The notes below the pieces were generated by a model. That model saw nothing but the letters and a program-made list of their open reading frames with translations. It did not search any database and was not told the origin of the DNA. A program made the translations under genes and the position numbers. A stretch of DNA of 32,500 bases from Deinococcus aquatilis DSM 23025. Lineage in GTDB: Bacteria; Deinococcota; Deinococci; Deinococcales; Deinococcaceae. The stretch spans positions 1-32,500 of the forward strand of contig NZ_KB899744.1 in the NCBI RefSeq assembly GCF_000378445.1. The letters are read 5' to 3'. The first letter of the stretch is position 1. Each line of letters begins with the position of its first letter. Of this stretch, positions 13,302-22,496 are shown piece after piece.

Positions 13302-15242
13302 ATGACCGACTCGCGCTCTGTTGCCTCCACTCCCCGCCCGGATCATCGGCCCGATCTGCAACTGGTGTCGCTGCACACCGTTCGCGGCGACCCGCATACG
13401 CGGCTGGCAGGGGCGCTGGCCGACCTGGAAGGCGCACAGTGGGGCCTGCTGCTGGGCGGCGACGCGGCGCTGGCCCGTCAACTGGCAGCAATGCTGGGGG
13501 GCGGAACCCTGCGCGTCGATAGCCGCCTGAGGGTAAACCGTGACGCCCTGGCCGAAGCAGGACTGGCCGTGGCCTCGCTGGACGCCGACTGGAACGGTGC
13601 GCGGGCGGTGTGGCTCCTTGAACCCGATGCCCGGACGCTGGAACGGGCTGTGCGGGCCGGTGTACGGGTGATCGTGGACGCGACCCTGGCCCCCGGCGGC
13701 GGCTGGCCCACACGCGGGGCCGATCTGGTGGTGTACCGCGACGGCGTGACCCTGACCGGACATGCCGACGGCATGCTGGCGGCCCTGTTCGGGATGGGCC
13801 GCGCTCCTGTCGCCGCCGCCCCCGCCCCTGCCGACCTCACGGTGGCTCTGGCCCTGCGCGACGTTGCCACCCTGCCTCTGCGCCTTGCCCGCGCTGCCCG
13901 GACCACAGTGCAACTGGCTGAACGGCTGGGAGGTACGGCGCTGGAAGCTGGCCCCACCGCCCTGCTGCTGGCCCCCGACGCTGCCGCCGACACGTTCTCG
14001 GCCCCCGGTGGCGTGATGGCCGCCGCCCGCAGCGTGCCCGCCGGAGTGCTGCTGACGCCCGGCCTGCAAGACATGAATTCGGTCCTAGCCCTGCTGCGCT
14101 CCGAAGCCGAGCAATCCGGCGACTCCTCCTCCCGCCAGGGCGAGCAGTGGACGGCCAGAGAGGAAAGCGTCCCCGCGCCTGCTGCCGAACCACTGGCCCG
14201 TGACCCGGAGCCTCAGGAACCGACTCCTCTGGACGCATCCACGCAGGCGGCTGACCCACGTGAGGACGGAAGACGTGACCCGGAGCAGCGGACTTTTGGA
14301 CAGCGGGACAGCCAACGCCGCAACCGCTCTGACGGCAGGCGCGACGATGGACGGCGCGGCGACCGCAACACCCACAGCGAGCCGCGACGATTCGAGCGTC
14401 CCCGGATGGATCAGGCGCGGCCCGATCAGGCCCGTGCAGATCAACCCAGAGCGGATCAGCACAGGGCCGATCAGCCCCGCCCCGACACGGACGCGCCGCC
14501 CGAACGTTTCACCTTCGACGCCCCAGACACCGAATATGCTGCCCAGCCAGAGGCCGCACCTGCTCAGGCCGCTGCCACTCTGTCTGCTCCTGCTCAGGCT
14601 GCCGCCCCCGCCGTGGCTCCCACGGTCAGCGCCCCGGAACCCACCTTCTCGGTGCCTTCGCCCGCACACGACGAGGTCTGGGAACCGGAAATCGTGTTCA
14701 GCGATACGCCCAACCCGGACGCCCTGACCGAGGCCGTTCACAGGCAGTCGGAAGAAGAAGCCAACGAGCAACGCGAAACTGAGCAGCACGCAGAAGCGTT
14801 GCAGGCTGAGCCGGAAGCTGCCACATCCCCGGAAGAGGAAACGGACTCCAGCTCTTTTGCGGAGGCATTGGCCGAGTTCGAGCAGACCGAGACGGGGCAG
14901 GCCCAGCTTGAGCAGGTGCAGGCCGCCGCGCCCATCATCCTCGCGCCCGACCTGCCGCCCACGCCGCCCGCTGGGGTCAGCGGCACCGACGCCGAACGCC
15001 CTGACCCCACCGCCGACCTGACGCCCGAGCAGGCCGCCATCTATGCCCGCCTACGCGACTGGCGCAACGCCGAGGCCAAACGGCAGGACATGAGCCGCTT
15101 CATCATCGCCAGCAACGCCACCATTGCCGAAATCGCCCGCCGCGTGCCCTACACCGCTGCCGATCTGAAGGCTGTGCGCGGGATGGGGCCGGAGCGGCTC
15201 CGCAAGTATGGAGAAAAGATTCTGGAAGTGGTCAGGGGGTAA
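13302..15242 (+). CDS. HRDC-domain protein fused to a degenerate PLP-enzyme (cystathionine synthase-like) domain
   Basis: A 646-aa three-part protein. About residues 20-265 resemble the fold of Cys/Met-metabolism PLP enzymes: VIVDAT (124-128) matches the cofactor-binding Asp strand and GADLVVYRDGVTLTGHAD (139-156) aligns with the lysine loop, but the position of the PLP lysine is Val149. The domain should therefore be catalytically dead. A disordered Arg/Asp/Gln- then Glu/Ala-rich linker follows (about 270-565) with five 5-residue repeats of the DQxRx type. The C-terminus (about 570-646) is an HRDC domain, the DNA-binding module of RecQ helicases and RNase D. From memory, D. radiodurans has a protein of this odd composition. 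No helicase domain is present. A role in DNA or RNA handling is inferred. Confidence 0.85.
   Translation: MTDSRSVASTPRPDHRPDLQLVSLHTVRGDPHTRLAGALADLEGAQWGLLLGGDAALARQLAAMLGGGTLRVDSRLRVNRDALAEAGLAVASLDADWNGARAVWLLEPDARTLERAVRAGVRVIVDATLAPGGGWPTRGADLVVYRDGVTLTGHADGMLAALFGMGRAPVAAAPAPADLTVALALRDVATLPLRLARAARTTVQLAERLGGTALEAGPTALLLAPDAAADTFSAPGGVMAAARSVPAGVLLTPGLQDMNSVLALLRSEAEQSGDSSSRQGEQWTAREESVPAPAAEPLARDPEPQEPTPLDASTQAADPREDGRRDPEQRTFGQRDSQRRNRSDGRRDDGRRGDRNTHSEPRRFERPRMDQARPDQARADQPRADQHRADQPRPDTDAPPERFTFDAPDTEYAAQPEAAPAQAAATLSAPAQAAAPAVAPTVSAPEPTFSVPSPAHDEVWEPEIVFSDTPNPDALTEAVHRQSEEEANEQRETEQHAEALQAEPEAATSPEEETDSSSFAEALAEFEQTETGQAQLEQVQAAAPIILAPDLPPTPPAGVSGTDAERPDPTADLTPEQAAIYARLRDWRNAEAKRQDMSRFIIASNATIAEIARRVPYTAADLKAVRGMGPERLRKYGEKILEVVRG
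14409..14483 (+). repeat. Five 15-bp tandem repeats inside the HRDC-fusion gene
   Basis: Units begin at 14409, 14424, 14439, 14454 and 14469, each opening with GATCA and encoding a 5-residue unit of the type DQ-x-R-x. They lie in the disordered linker, so copy-number change would be tolerated in frame. Confidence 0.9.
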
Positions 15243-15374
15243 AAACCGTGAGTGGTGAGTAGTCAGTGATCAGTGGAGAAAGCACCCCATCTTTTGACCT
15301 TCCCACTCTCTACTTCCTACACCCCACACCCCGGCGCGTGAGCGCCCTACCACATCCGCTCTGAACCGGGTTCA
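15243..15374. other. Intergenic stretch with degenerate short repeats
   Basis: The stop of the HRDC gene is followed by imperfect GTGAGTGGTGAGTAG / CAGTGATCAGTGG repeats, then CTACTTCCTA (15310-15319), a 10-mer that recurs at 25478-25487, and a small hairpin GGCGC-GTGA-GCGCC (15333-15346). No T-run follows the hairpin. Confidence 0.5.
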
Positions 15375-15403
15375 TTGCCTTCGTTCAGCATTTGGTCTAA
15401 AAC
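15375..15403 (+). promoter_or_regulatory. birA promoter (leaderless)
   Basis: TTGCCT (-35, 15375-15380), a 17-nt spacer and TAAAAC (-10, 15398-15403) end 7 nt before the GTG at 15411. This leaves no room for a leader, so the transcript should begin at or next to the GTG. The TTG of the -35 box is in frame with birA and should not be taken as the start codon. Confidence 0.6.
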
Positions 15404-15410
15404 TCTGAAC

Positions 15411-16358
15411 GTGCCTTCTCGCCTGCTGCCGCTGCTCTCGGACCTTCCTCAATCAGGGGAAGCGTTGGGGGCGCGGCTGGGCCTGGGGCGCGTGACCATC
15501 AATACGCTGGCGCGGCGTCTAGAAGAAGACGGCGTGCCAGTCGTCATTTCTCGGGAGGGGTATGCCCTGGCGGCGGGGACGCCTGCGCCCACACTGGTGG
15601 CCCCGCTGCTGGTGACCCAGCAGTTCGGGCAGGCCATGCAGTATGCAGGAACCGTGACCAGCACGCAGGATGTGGCCCGCGCCTGGGCCGACGACCCCCT
15701 TGACCCAGCTTCACACGGCGCGGTGGTAGTGGCCGAACGCCAGAGCGCGGGCCGGGGCAGGCGCGGGCGCGTCTGGGATACCACCCACGGAACCCTAGTT
15801 TTTAGCGTGCTGCTGCAAGGCTTGACCCTTCCCGAACTGGCGCTGATTCCCCTGGCGGCGGGGGTAGCGGTACAGGCCGCCTGTCAGATCGGCGGCCTCA
15901 AGTGGCCCAACGACCTGCTGTCCCCCGACGGCCGCAAACTGGCAGGCATTCTGCTGGAAGCCGACCTGCGCGGGGAGGAGGTGCGGCGGGCCGTGCTGGG
16001 CATCGGCGTCAACGTGTCTGCCGCGCCAGAAGGAGCCGCCTTCCTGACCACCTGGCAGCCCAACCTGACCCGCGCCCAACTCCTGGCCGACCTGTTGGCC
16101 GCGCTGGAGCACTGGCTGGCGCAACCGCCCAAGCTGATTCTGGCCGCTTGGCGGCGGGCCAGCCTCACGCTGGGGCAGCCTGTAGAGGTACAGACCCCAC
16201 GCGGCGCGGTGGCGGGCATAGCGCTGGACATCGACGCGCAGGGCAGCCTGTTGGTGCAGACCTCCGGCGGCCAGATCGTGACCATCAGCGCGGGCGACGT
16301 GCAACTGGTGGGGCAACTGGTCGGGCAGTTGGCCGCGCCTCTCCCCTCCTCCGGTTAA
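15411..16358 (+). CDS. birA: Biotin-protein ligase / biotin repressor BirA
   Basis: A 315-aa protein from the GTG start. The N-terminal winged helix (about residues 1-57) has a recognition helix near RVTINTLARRLE. The central ligase has the biotinyl-AMP loop AERQSAGRGRRGR (108-120), KWPNDL (164-169) and GRKLAGIL (174-181). The small C-terminal SH3-like domain follows. It activates biotin with ATP and attaches it to carboxylase carrier proteins; the winged helix implies it also represses biotin genes. The GTG start is chosen because a -35/-10 pair ends 7 nt before it. bioY follows 63 bp downstream, so uptake and use of biotin are linked. No classic BirA operator palindrome is seen. Confidence 0.95.
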   Translation: MPSRLLPLLSDLPQSGEALGARLGLGRVTINTLARRLEEDGVPVVISREGYALAAGTPAPTLVAPLLVTQQFGQAMQYAGTVTSTQDVARAWADDPLDPASHGAVVVAERQSAGRGRRGRVWDTTHGTLVFSVLLQGLTLPELALIPLAAGVAVQAACQIGGLKWPNDLLSPDGRKLAGILLEADLRGEEVRRAVLGIGVNVSAAPEGAAFLTTWQPNLTRAQLLADLLAALEHWLAQPPKLILAAWRRASLTLGQPVEVQTPRGAVAGIALDIDAQGSLLVQTSGGQIVTISAGDVQLVGQLVGQLAAPLPSSG

Positions 16359-16368
16359 GATTCCCCTA

Positions 16369-16395
16369 CACCCCAATTCAGTCACCCCAATTCAG
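16369..16395 (+). repeat. Direct repeat between birA and bioY
   Basis: The 13-mer CACCCCAATTCAG occurs at 16369-16381 and again at 16383-16395, separated by one T. It lies just upstream of the bioY ribosome-binding site and could be a chance duplication or a control site. Confidence 0.7.
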
Positions 16396-16421
16396 CCTCT
16401 CTCAGATTCACAGGAGTTCTT

Positions 16422-17009
16422 ATGACGCAGGTTACACCCGGCTATCCCACCCTGGCCCAGACCCTTGCCCCCCATCACAGCCTGATTCGTAATGTGTTGT
16501 TGGTTGTGGGTGGCGCGGCGTTGGTGGCCCTCGCCGCCCAGATCGAAATTCCGATGCAGCCGGTGCCCCTGACCCTGCAAACCCTCGCCGTGCTGCTGGT
16601 GGGCGCGGCGCTGGGCAGCAAACGCGGCGCGGCGGCCCTGGCCCTCTACATGGCCGCCGGAGCCGCTGGCCTGCCCGTGCTGAGCGGCGGCGGCGCGGGG
16701 CTGGCAAAAGTCATGGGCACCACGGGCGGCTACCTGCTGGGCTTTATTCTGGCCGCTGCCGTGGTCGGCTGGCTGGCCGAACGCTACGCCCTGGACCGCA
16801 AATTTGCGGGCACGGCACTGGCGATGCTGGTGGGCAACGTCATCATCTACATTCCGGGCCTGCTGTGGCTCGCCAACGTGCTGCATGTCTCGGCCTCCAA
16901 AGCCGTCGAATACGGCCTGACGCCCTTCCTGCTCGGAGACGGCATCAAGCTGGGACTGGCCGCGCTGCTGCTGCCTGCGGCCTGGGCCTTCGCGGGGCGC
17001 AAAGGCTAA
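16422..17009 (+). CDS. bioY: Biotin transporter BioY (ECF S-component)
   Basis: A 195-aa hydrophobic protein with about six transmembrane segments, the size of BioY. The signature IPMQPVPLTLQTLAVLL (about residues 43-60) and the Gly/Ala-rich segments ending in the LGDGIKLGLAALLLP helix are typical. BioY captures biotin in the membrane and works alone or with the shared ECF energising module (EcfA/A'/T), which is not in this window. CAGGAG lies 5 nt before the ATG. Its place after birA makes it part of a biotin unit, and BirA is the likely regulator. Confidence 0.95.
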   Translation: MTQVTPGYPTLAQTLAPHHSLIRNVLLVVGGAALVALAAQIEIPMQPVPLTLQTLAVLLVGAALGSKRGAAALALYMAAGAAGLPVLSGGGAGLAKVMGTTGGYLLGFILAAAVVGWLAERYALDRKFAGTALAMLVGNVIIYIPGLLWLANVLHVSASKAVEYGLTPFLLGDGIKLGLAALLLPAAWAFAGRKG

Positions 17010-17103
17010 AGGCGGCTGGGCCATGAGATTTGAAGCTTCCTGAGCTGGTCTGAAAGAGAGTCTTGTCAATATTGGTTCTCCACAGCTCCATCTGAAAGCT
17101 CCC

Positions 17104-17150
17104 AACACAAACACCCCCACCTGCAATTCAGAGGCGGGGGTGTTTGTGTT
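17104..17150. terminator. Terminator hairpin after bioY
   Basis: A perfect 15-bp stem, AACACAAACACCCCC (17104-17118) with GGGGGTGTTTGTGTT (17136-17150), and a 17-nt loop. It is T-rich on the 3' side and symmetric enough to act in both directions. The rest of 17010-17319 (310 bp) holds this hairpin, the recA terminator and no gene. Confidence 0.85.
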
Positions 17151-17268
17151 GCGCTGGGTTGTCGATGCCTTCCGTTCTGAGGAGTGCCCCAGCGCAAGCG
17201 TGAACCCAGCTTAGGCGGCAGCCCCTGCTCCACGCATCAGTCAAAAGGCGGAGACGGCAGAGCAGCAC

Positions 17269-17301
17269 AAAAAACGCCCCTACCCAAAGTGGGCAGAGGC
17301 G
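17269..17301 (-). terminator. Intrinsic terminator of the cinA-thpR-recA operon
   Basis: A minus-strand stem CGCCTCTGCCCA/TGGGTAGGGGCG (12 bp, two G-U pairs), loop CTT, then six T. The wobble pairs favour the minus-strand direction. Confidence 0.9.
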
Positions 17302-17319
17302 CAGGCCAGAAGCTGAGGA

Positions 17320-18402
<1,083 letters not shown>

Positions 18403-18476
18403 GGGTACTCCTTGGGGGCTGTGGCCTGCGGCCTGTAGAGGCGCGGTCTGAAGAGAACGAATCGGAAAAGGGCGGA

Positions 18477-19202
18477 TTAGAGTTCGGCGGGTTGGTCGGG
18501 TGCGTCCGGCAGGAGCAGTTCTGTTTCTGCGGAACCTGCGCGGAAGCGGAAGGTGCTTTCAGTCTGGTACAGCGGCCCGGTCTTACGGAGGATCGAACGC
18601 GCCAGAACAGCGCTGCTCGCCTGCCAGCCGAGATCGAAGGTTTTGGGCGGCACACGCGGGGCGGGGCCTTTTTTGCGGGCCAGCGTGATGTGCGCCTTGA
18701 AGGGTTGGTCGTCGGTGGCGAGACCCAGCGCGGCGACGCCTTCGCGCAGTTGGGCGGCCAGTTCGGCCAGTCCCTCGGCTTCCACTTTCACGAACCACAC
18801 GCGGGGGCTGCCTTCGTTGGGAAAATACCCGGTGCCGCGCAACCGAACATCCAGCGTGGGCACATTCAGGGTCAGGTCTGCACCCAGCTTGCGGAGGTCG
18901 GCCAAGCGCTCGGGCGGTACAGCGGGCAGATACGCCAGCGTGACGTGCATCTGGTCAGCCCGCACTGCCCGCCAGTTGCCTTTCAGGAGCGACTGCGTTT
19001 CGGCCAGTGGGGTAGAAATTTCGCGGGGCAGCGTCAGGGCATAGAACAGACGTAGGCTGGGTTCGGGCGGGGGTGTTTCTATGCGTGCCGGACGATCTGG
19101 GCGGGGTTGACTTTTGTTCTGGGGCTTCTGGCCCACCGACTTGGCAGGCTTGGTGGTTGCTGCATCAGCCTGCGGCCCCCGCTTGGGAGCAGGACGGGTC
19201 AT
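18477..19202 (-). CDS. thpR: RNA 2',3'-cyclic phosphodiesterase ThpR (LigT)
   Basis: A 241-aa protein of the 2H phosphoesterase family. The two catalytic HxTx motifs are HVTL (H86-L89) and HITL (H171-L174). The family opens RNA 2',3'-cyclic phosphates and can ligate tRNA halves through 2'-5' bonds in vitro. About 48 N-terminal residues (Lys/Pro/Gln-rich) precede the domain and look disordered; typical family members are about 180-190 aa. The ATG overlaps the cinA stop by 4 bp, so the start is well fixed and the extension is likely real. The cinA-thpR-recA order matches D. radiodurans and links this RNA enzyme to DNA-damage expression. Confidence 0.93.
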   Translation of the reverse strand: MTRPAPKRGPQADAATTKPAKSVGQKPQNKSQPRPDRPARIETPPPEPSLRLFYALTLPREISTPLAETQSLLKGNWRAVRADQMHVTLAYLPAVPPERLADLRKLGADLTLNVPTLDVRLRGTGYFPNEGSPRVWFVKVEAEGLAELAAQLREGVAALGLATDDQPFKAHITLARKKGPAPRVPPKTFDLGWQASSAVLARSILRKTGPLYQTESTFRFRAGSAETELLLPDAPDQPAEL

Positions 19203-20413
19203 GCCTGCACCTCGTCACGGGGTTGCAGGGAACGTAAAGCCAGAGCCAGGGCTGCCATCGCCGCCCGCTCGCGTACCTGTGGGGCGTCTCCGGGCCAGTT
19301 CAGGTGAGCCGTTTTTTGCAGGCCTTCTGTGTCCAGCGCGATGTAGGTCTGTCCGGCCTGCTCGCCTGCCGTGGCCGTGACCACCGCCAGCCCCACCGCC
19401 GCGCCCAGATATTCGCGGGCACCGGCGGCCAGTTCGCGGGCGGCCTGCTCGCTGACCACGCCGTGTGCATTCAGCGTGACCGGAGTCAGGCCCAGCGTGA
19501 TCAGGCGGGCGTGGTCTACTGTGACGGCGGCGTCCAGAAAGCCGGGAGCATCGGCCAGAGCCGCGCAGACCGTGCCGCCGCTGCCCGCCTCGATGACGCC
19601 GAGGGTGCGCGTGCCCAGCGCCCGAGTGAGGACCGAGGCCAGCGTGTCAGCGTCTTCGCCCCAGGTCCAGCGGGCCAGCAGGCCGCGTACCTGTTCCAGC
19701 ACGGGAGCGGCCAAAGTTGCGGCTTCCTGCGGGGTGGAGGCACTGGCCGCCACGCGCACATCCACACCCGTCTTGCGGGCATAGGTGGCGACGCTGGGAT
19801 TGGCCTGCCGGGTCAGTGCTCCCAGCAGTTCGGCCACGTTGCTTTCCCCGATGCCCTGCGTGTGCAGAGTGACGGCAGAAAACGCGCGGGCAGGCAGAGG
19901 CAGGCGCGGCAGAACCTGTTCACGCCACATCCGGTTCATCTCAAAGGGCGGGCCGGGAAGGGCCACGATCAGTTTGCCCGTGGGGGCCACCCGAACAAAC
20001 CAGCCCGGAGCGGTACCCACAGGATTGGCGAGGGCTTCGGCGCTGGGAATCAGCCAGGCCTGCTTGCGGTTCACTTCAGGCATGGTGCGGCCCCGGCTTT
20101 CGTAGAGGCCGCGCAGGTGGGCCATCTGCTCAGGGTCTTCGGTGGGGGTCTCGCCGAGGGCGGCGGCAATGGCTTCACGGGTCAGGTCGTCGTCGGTGGG
20201 GCCGAGGCCGCCGCCCAGAATCACCAGGTCTGCCCGCGACAACGCCAACCGGATGGCGTCCTCTACGCGGCCAAGGTTGTCTCCCAACACAGTTTTGCGG
20301 TGCAAAGTGACCCCCCTTTCCGCCAATTCACGGGCAAGGAACGCGGCATTGCTGTCGACGATTTCGCCCAGCAACAGCTCTGTTCCGACACTAATAATTT
20401 CTGCTAGCAGCAT
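19199..20413 (-). CDS. cinA: CinA family protein (damage/competence-associated)
   Basis: A 404-aa protein with two domains. The N-terminal COG1058/MoCF-like domain contains GGGLGPTDDDLTRE (67-80), the nucleotide-sugar or ADP-ribose type pyrophosphatase site. The C-terminal PncC-like domain (about 255-404) would be a nicotinamide-nucleotide deamidase, but its signature ESCTGG reads EAGSGG and later motifs are also eroded, so that activity may be lost. The frame stays open upstream to 20689, but the ATG at 20413 is chosen because GAGGTGG lies 4 nt before it and family similarity starts at MLLAEIISVGTELL. First gene of the recA operon. Confidence 0.94.
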   Translation of the reverse strand: MLLAEIISVGTELLLGEIVDSNAAFLARELAERGVTLHRKTVLGDNLGRVEDAIRLALSRADLVILGGGLGPTDDDLTREAIAAALGETPTEDPEQMAHLRGLYESRGRTMPEVNRKQAWLIPSAEALANPVGTAPGWFVRVAPTGKLIVALPGPPFEMNRMWREQVLPRLPLPARAFSAVTLHTQGIGESNVAELLGALTRQANPSVATYARKTGVDVRVAASASTPQEAATLAAPVLEQVRGLLARWTWGEDADTLASVLTRALGTRTLGVIEAGSGGTVCAALADAPGFLDAAVTVDHARLITLGLTPVTLNAHGVVSEQAARELAAGAREYLGAAVGLAVVTATAGEQAGQTYIALDTEGLQKTAHLNWPGDAPQVRERAAMAALALALRSLQPRDEVQA

Positions 20414-20427
20414 AACCACCTCGCGCA

Positions 20428-20433
20428 AGTATA
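20428..20433 (-). promoter_or_regulatory. Probable -10 box of the cinA-thpR-recA promoter
   Basis: TATACT on the minus strand lies 14 nt before the cinA ATG, with the sequence TTTTGACC directly before it. No clear -35 box at normal spacing is seen. The 165-bp divergent gap has no perfect match to the 17-bp palindromic radiation/desiccation response motif known upstream of this operon in D. radiodurans; at most a degenerate half site (TTTTGACCTATA) overlaps this box. Confidence 0.5.
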
Positions 20434-20565
20434 GGTCAAAACGAAACGAGATGCCAGTGCCGAAGGAGCAGTGGCAGGCGGAAGGAGAGGAAGACAGCAG
20501 TTCACCCGACGAGTGTAGGCCGGGGCCGCCTTCCTTTGCCTGCCTCCCTGGTCTGCCCGGTCCGA

Positions 20566-20571
20566 TAGGCT
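20566..20571 (+). promoter_or_regulatory. Putative -10 box of a leaderless promoter (gene at 20579)
   Basis: TAGGCT ends 7 nt before the ATG at 20579, with no Shine-Dalgarno sequence. Confidence 0.45.
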
Positions 20572-20578
20572 GTGGCCC

Positions 20579-21682
20579 ATGACCCTCTGGACGCCGCCGC
20601 GCTCGCCGTTGCCCCCACCTGCTTTCGGCCCCGATCCGGCCCTGCTGCACCGCCTCACGCACGACCTCACGCCCATGCAGGCGCAGCATCTGGCCGTTCT
20701 GACGCCGCAGGGAATCACCGCCAACAGCGCGGCATTGGCAGGAGCCTTACGCTTTCACCGCTTCCCGCTGCATCCGGTCACGGGATTGCCCCTCCAGGCC
20801 GCAGACGACGGTGGGTTGTCCGGGTTGCTGGGCGGCCTCGTGCGTGCCCTCACTCCGGGCAAAGACGATGCAGAGGGCAAAAGAGGCGTGGAAGTGCACT
20901 GCCGCGACGAAAAGAGCGGGCCTTACCGCCGCGTGTATTCCAGGCCCGGTTATGCCTACCAGAGCAGCACGGTGTACCTGCCCAGCGACGTATTAGGCGA
21001 GATGAAAGAGGAAAAAGAGGCCGGACACGGCGACACGGCCTTTATCTACGCGGGCGGCTGGGGCGGCAAGGGCGGCGCGGTAGACGCCGGATTTCAGCAC
21101 GGGCGCTATATGGGCAGGCCGCAGGACGACTGGGCACCGTTCTTTCTGGTGCAGCAGGTGGGCGGCCCCAGCGCCATTACGGTGTCGGATGAAAAGCAGG
21201 CGGGGGGCGCACCGTGGCGGCTGCTGGCAGGTCAGGAAGCCCAGCTGACCTTCTGGGTCACGAAGGACGCCGACCTGACCGTGCTGAGCATGAGCATGCA
21301 GGGCGAGACCAGCGTGGACCGCGCCCCGGCCAGCCTGACTCTGCGTGCGCCTATCGATGCCCGCTTTGGCTGGAGCGCCGAGGGCGGCAGCAACATCCTC
21401 AAGCGCATGACCACCATCGGCCAGAAATACGGGCAGCAGAACCTCAGTACAGGCAGTTTCATGAAAGCAGTGCGCTGGCAGAACAGCCAGATCGGAACCA
21501 CGGAAGCCGCCGCCGGAGCATGGACAGCAGAGCAGACGGGCGGCTACTGCACCTTTCCGAGTGCAGAAACGGCTGTTGCTGGGGCCGCCGACGAGAGCCT
21601 CCGCAGCGATGGGCAGGGAGCGAAGTGGTCTATTCAGTTCCAAAATGCAGGGAATGAGACGGCCAGTATTTTCCTGAAATAG
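20579..21682 (+). CDS. Protein of unknown function, divergent from cinA
   Basis: A 367-aa protein I do not recognise. It has no signal peptide or membrane segment. The N-terminal ~75 residues are Pro/Leu/His-rich. A Gly-rich stretch follows (GGLSGLLGGLVRAL, about 78-91). The rest alternates short polar and hydrophobic segments and looks beta-rich, with only two Cys (about 107 and 326). It stands divergently from the recA operon with 165 bp between starts, which could allow shared control; this is position only. The start is supported by TAGGCT 7 nt upstream. The codon pattern is like its neighbours, and the frame is the only long one on this strand, so it is very likely a real gene. Confidence 0.75.
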   Translation: MTLWTPPRSPLPPPAFGPDPALLHRLTHDLTPMQAQHLAVLTPQGITANSAALAGALRFHRFPLHPVTGLPLQAADDGGLSGLLGGLVRALTPGKDDAEGKRGVEVHCRDEKSGPYRRVYSRPGYAYQSSTVYLPSDVLGEMKEEKEAGHGDTAFIYAGGWGGKGGAVDAGFQHGRYMGRPQDDWAPFFLVQQVGGPSAITVSDEKQAGGAPWRLLAGQEAQLTFWVTKDADLTVLSMSMQGETSVDRAPASLTLRAPIDARFGWSAEGGSNILKRMTTIGQKYGQQNLSTGSFMKAVRWQNSQIGTTEAAAGAWTAEQTGGYCTFPSAETAVAGAADESLRSDGQGAKWSIQFQNAGNETASIFLK

Positions 21683-21768
21683 AGGTGGGATGGGCAGGGG
21701 TCAAGCTGGCTCCGGGTCATGAACACCGCATTTCTTCTCTTCCTTCTGATTCCTCTCCGAGGTGACGT

Positions 21769-22476
21769 ATGACTGCACACCACTTTTTTGCTGTTCTTGC
21801 CCTTGCATCGCTGGGGGCAGCGCAGGCCACGCCCCTGCCTCTCAATCAGGTTCCCGTGGTGGTGCGCTTTGAGAATCTGGCCTGGGTCAATGCCCTGACT
21901 GCCCTGCCAACCCTGCAAAACGGGCGTGTGCTGGTGCCGCCAGCCGAAGCCTGCGACCTGCTGGCCCTGACCTGTACCACGCAGGGGATGACCCTGACAG
22001 CGGCTGGGCAAACCTTTCCTCTGACCCGTGTGGGCGGCGCACTGATGACCCCACTTGCCCCACTGGTGCAGGTGGCGGGCCAGCGCATTGGGTGGAACCC
22101 AGCGGCGCGGGTTGCCACCATCTACGGCGGCGCTGGGACCGGAAATCCAAACGGGGCCGGGTGGCGCAGCGCCCTCAACGAGATCACCGCCCGTACCACA
22201 CCCGGCACGAACATCTACGCTGGGCCGATCAGCGTCAGCACCGGCACGCGCCAGAGCGGGGTACCGACCGTGCCGCTGACCATCAGAACCCTGCAACCTC
22301 TGAACGAACTTACCCTGATCAGCAAGGCGGCCAACACCCTGAACCTCACCGGAAGTCTGGTGACGGGTACGGCAGACGTTCCCAACTCCTTTCAGGGCTG
22401 CCCGCCCACTCAGAGTTGCACCCTGCCTGCCCGCCGCGACGCCCTGTGGACGCTGGCCTACGCCACGTTGCGTTAG
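21769..22476 (+). CDS. Secreted stalk-domain protein (copper amine oxidase N-terminal-like domain)
   Basis: A 235-aa protein. Residues 1-20 form a signal peptide ending near GAAQA-T. About residues 25-122 resemble the copper amine oxidase N-terminal (stalk) domain, with the pattern of short strands VVVRFENL, GRVLVPPAEAC, MTLTAAGQTFPL, MTPLAPLVQVAGQRIGWNPAARVATIYG. This domain is common in extracellular proteins and binds cell-surface partners rather than copper. The C-terminal ~100 residues are unassigned, with a Cys pair (CPPTQSC) likely forming a disulphide. GAGGTGA lies 4 nt before the ATG. It follows the preceding gene by 86 bp and may share its transcript. Confidence 0.78.
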   Translation: MTAHHFFAVLALASLGAAQATPLPLNQVPVVVRFENLAWVNALTALPTLQNGRVLVPPAEACDLLALTCTTQGMTLTAAGQTFPLTRVGGALMTPLAPLVQVAGQRIGWNPAARVATIYGGAGTGNPNGAGWRSALNEITARTTPGTNIYAGPISVSTGTRQSGVPTVPLTIRTLQPLNELTLISKAANTLNLTGSLVTGTADVPNSFQGCPPTQSCTLPARRDALWTLAYATLR

Positions 22477-22496
22477 GGGACCGGAAGACAGACACC

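Noticed and set aside
17041..17069. Minus-strand TTGACA near 17064-17069 as a promoter
   Set aside because: At 17 nt spacing the -10 region reads AGCTCA, a poor match.
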